Shown: piece by piece, positions 12,898 through 15,036 of the stretch
Layout of the letters: every line of letters begins with the position of its first letter
Numbering within the stretch: position 1 is the stretch's first letter
Source: JAZDLC01 sp043802345
GTDB taxonomy: Bacteria; Planctomycetota; B15-G4; JADJEK01
Direction: 5' to 3'
DNA length: 15,036 nt
Assembly: GCA_043802345.1 (NCBI GenBank)
Contig: JAZDLC010000327.1
Span: forward strand, 1 to 15,036
The notes under the pieces: model-generated
Databases searched by the model: none
What the model saw: the letters and a program-made list of their open reading frames with translations, nothing else
Told to the model about the DNA's origin: nothing
Program-made: the position numbers and the translations under genes

Positions 12898-12919
12898 GCA
12901 TACCCTTGGGAGGGGCTGA

Positions 12920-15036
12920 ATGGTCACAAGGACCAACCACAAGAATCGAGTGACCGACCTGATGCACACCGAGCCGGAGAACGAGCGCTTCACGAAAAAC
13001 GCACTCCGCGTGCTCGAGAACCGATACCTGAAGAAGGACGAGAACGGGAAGGTCGTCGAGACCCCCCGGCAGATGTTTGAGCGGGTCGCGCGCCACGTGG
13101 CCGGGGCGGAGCAGGATCCCGAGCAGTGGATCGACCCCTTCTTCGACATCATGTGGCGGATGAAGTTCATCCCCAACTCTCCCACCATGATGAACGCCGG
13201 GCGGCCGCTGGGCATGCTCTCGGCCTGTTTCGTCCTGCCGCTTGACGACTCGATCCCGGACATCATGGAGACGGCCCGCCAGATCGCCCTGGTGCAGCGG
13301 GCTGGCGGTGGCACCGGCATCGATCTGTCCAGGCTGCGGCCGAGGGGGTCGATCGTCCAGTCTTCTGGTGGCACCACCGACGGACCGCTCTCCTTCCTGA
13401 CCATGCTTTCTGGGGTCACGAACGCCATCCAGCAGGGCGCCTTCCGCCGGGGCGCCAACATGGGCACGATGCGCATCGACCACCCCGACCTGGTCGACTT
13501 CATCCGGCTCAAGGAAGACCTGACGCAGGTCACCAACTACAACCTTTCGGTGACCGTGACCGACAGGTTCATGCAGCAGTGCAAGACCAATCCGGCAGCG
13601 TTGCACGCAGTGGTCAATCCACACGATGGACGGACCGCCTTGCTCCGTCGGGAGGATGGCCGGCCTGACTACGATGCCTTCGGCCGGGACCTCTCCAAGG
13701 AGGAGAGCAAGGCCTTCTGGAACGTGGGCGACCTGTTCGAGCTGATCGTGGAGAAGGCCTGGGCCTCCGGAGAGCCGGGGCTGATCTTCATCGACCGGGT
13801 CAACGAATCGAACCAGACCCCTCAACTCGGCCGGATCAACGCCACCAACCCGTGCGGCGAGCAGCCGCTGCTGCCGTACGAGGCCTGTAACCTCGGATCG
13901 ATCAACCTGGCCAGGTTCGTGCGCCAGGACAGCACCATCGACTACGAAGATCTGGGCCGGACGGTGCGCACCGCGATTCGCTTCCTGGACGACGTGGTGG
14001 AGGTCAACAACTACCCCACGAAGGAGATCGACGTCATGTGCCGGGCCAACAGGAAGATCGGCCTGGGCGTCATGGGGTGGGCGGACCTGCTGTTCAAGAC
14101 CCGGGTGCCTTACGACTCCGACGAGGCGCTCGACCTGGCCCGCAACATCAGCGAGTTCATCCAGAAGGAAGCCTGGGAAGCCGACACGGAACTGGCCGAG
14201 GAGAAGGGGTGCTTCAAGAACTGGGAAGGCTCCATCTGGGACACGAAGCACCACCGCAAGATGCGGAATGCGCACTGCGTCACCATTGCTCCCACCGGGA
14301 CCATCTCGATCATCGCGGGCTGCTCCGGCGGCATCGAGCCGATCTTCTCGCTCTCGTTCATCCGTCAGGTCCTGGAAGGCCAGACCATGTACGAGGTGAA
14401 TCCGATCTTCAAGCAGGAGCTCAGGAGTCTCGGGCTCGACGACGCCGCCATCGAGGAGATTCTCAAGACCGCGAGCGAGAACGGCACCGTGCGTGAGCTC
14501 GAGGAACTCCCGAAGGAGACCCGCTCGGTGTTCTGCTCCGCCCGGGACGTGGCCCCGAACGCACACGTCCGGATGCAGGCCGCCTGGCAGGAGTTCGCCG
14601 ACGCGGCGGTCTCGAAGACGATCAACTTCCCGCACGAAGCCACGCCGGACGAAGTGCGGGAGGCGTATCTGCTCGCCTACGAGACCGGCTGCAAGGGGCT
14701 CACCGTCTACCGGGACGGCAGCCGGCAGGGCCAGCCGATGGCGCTGAACAAGAGCGCCAAGGCCAGGGCCGCCGAAGAGAAGGCGGAACAGAGCGAAAAG
14801 GCCGCGGCCAAGATCGAGATCGCGCCGATCCGCCTGCCGGAGATCATCTCCGGTCTGCGGATCCGCCAGATCACCCCTTTCGGCAACATGCACGTCAAGA
14901 TCTCCGTCGATCCGGCCTCCGGTCTGGAGCGAGAGGTCTTCGCCCAGCTCGGCAAGGGCGGGGATGTGGCAACCTCCGACCTGGAGGCGATCTGCCGCCT
15001 GATCTCGCTCTTCCTGCGCTGCAACGGCCCGATCCA
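12920..15036 (+). CDS. nrdJ: Class II (adenosylcobalamin-dependent) ribonucleotide reductase, 3' end beyond window
   Basis: It reduces ribonucleotides to deoxyribonucleotides using a cobalamin-generated thiyl radical, without needing oxygen. The frame stays open from the ATG at 12920 (preceded by GGGAGGGG) to the window end, giving 705 residues. Active-site residues: C103 in GMLSACF, N310/C312/E314 in ATNPCGEQ, and C323 in EACNLGSINL. The 11-residue spacing of C312 and C323 equals that of C408/C419 in the Lactobacillus leichmannii enzyme, making C103/C323 the redox pair and C312 the thiyl cysteine. SPTMMNAG (87-94) and PTGTIS (458-463) are substrate-binding loops. A Lys/Ala/Glu-rich linker (about 610-635) leads into a C-terminal TSCPD-like domain. 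The shuttle cysteines near the C-terminus lie outside the window. No ATP-cone and no intein is visible. Divergent from iscS. Confidence 0.96.
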   Translation, partial: MVTRTNHKNRVTDLMHTEPENERFTKNALRVLENRYLKKDENGKVVETPRQMFERVARHVAGAEQDPEQWIDPFFDIMWRMKFIPNSPTMMNAGRPLGMLSACFVLPLDDSIPDIMETARQIALVQRAGGGTGIDLSRLRPRGSIVQSSGGTTDGPLSFLTMLSGVTNAIQQGAFRRGANMGTMRIDHPDLVDFIRLKEDLTQVTNYNLSVTVTDRFMQQCKTNPAALHAVVNPHDGRTALLRREDGRPDYDAFGRDLSKEESKAFWNVGDLFELIVEKAWASGEPGLIFIDRVNESNQTPQLGRINATNPCGEQPLLPYEACNLGSINLARFVRQDSTIDYEDLGRTVRTAIRFLDDVVEVNNYPTKEIDVMCRANRKIGLGVMGWADLLFKTRVPYDSDEALDLARNISEFIQKEAWEADTELAEEKGCFKNWEGSIWDTKHHRKMRNAHCVTIAPTGTISIIAGCSGGIEPIFSLSFIRQVLEGQTMYEVNPIFKQELRSLGLDDAAIEEILKTASENGTVRELEELPKETRSVFCSARDVAPNAHVRMQAAWQEFADAAVSKTINFPHEATPDEVREAYLLAYETGCKGLTVYRDGSRQGQPMALNKSAKARAAEEKAEQSEKAAAKIEIAPIRLPEIISGLRIRQITPFGNMHVKISVDPASGLEREVFAQLGKGGDVATSDLEAICRLISLFLRCNGPI

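Noticed and set aside
12741..12919. Cobalamin riboswitch upstream of nrdJ
   Set aside because: I looked for the conserved B12-box and GCCACTG-type segments and did not find them, so only generic hairpins are reported.
12673..13080. Plus-strand ORF beginning MKITPCVPQYL in the iscS-nrdJ gap
   Set aside because: It has no Shine-Dalgarno sequence, spans the NrdR-like boxes and leader hairpins, and its second half is a frame shadow of nrdJ. It is best explained as non-coding leader.
12788..14893. Long minus-strand ORF of 701 codons
   Set aside because: It is antisense to nrdJ, with low-complexity Arg/Gly/Leu-rich composition and no recognisable domain. nrdJ has all its catalytic residues on the other strand.

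Overview
The window is a GC-rich stretch of bacterial chromosome, probably from a diderm (Gram-negative) environmental bacterium. The signs are secreted proteins with signal peptides, sensor kinases with periplasmic domains, a sigma-54 activator, several GTG starts and a cobalamin-dependent (class II) ribonucleotide reductase. I cannot assign a phylum from the sequence alone. No phage, IS element, CRISPR, tRNA or rRNA is visible.

Left part (1-4566). The window opens with a perfect 30-bp-arm palindrome built from a 9-bp tandem unit. It lies just past the stop of a secreted IPT/TIG plus CARDB-like protein (84-911, minus). Next, read on the minus strand from 4375 down to 1020, comes a compact three-gene operon: a periplasmic DUF2202/ferritin-like protein with four 15-residue Gly/Trp/Arg repeats and a Cys cluster, a membrane histidine kinase, and an NtrC-family sigma-54 response regulator. 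Its 191-bp upstream region holds a -24/-12-like element and two identical inverted repeats (GCGCA-N5-TGCGC) whose centres are 31 bp apart. This looks like an autoregulated envelope or metal stress circuit built like zraP-zraSR, but with a ferritin-like protein in the ZraP position.

Middle (4567-8906). A small sulfotransferase (minus) and a secreted beta-propeller-like protein (plus) are transcribed divergently from back-to-back sigma-70-like promoters. Each leader carries an inverted repeat. A CHASE4-HAMP hybrid histidine kinase (minus) converges on the propeller gene with a 27-bp gap.

Right part (8907-15036). Phosphoglucomutase (pgm, plus) is followed by a 295-bp spacer containing a large imperfect palindrome made of TCGAAA hexamer repeats, then a small conserved-looking hypothetical gene. 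That gene's 3' end overlaps the convergent cysteine desulfurase gene (iscS-like, minus) by 40 bp. Divergent from iscS is a class II ribonucleotide reductase (nrdJ), which runs off the window. Its 5' region has two NrdR-box-like sequences at exactly 31-bp phasing, followed by a leader with three hairpins.

The most noteworthy items are the DUF2202-HK-sigma-54 regulator operon with its promoter and enhancer-like repeats, the two palindromes made of short tandem repeats, and the NrdR-type operator pair with structured leader upstream of nrdJ.
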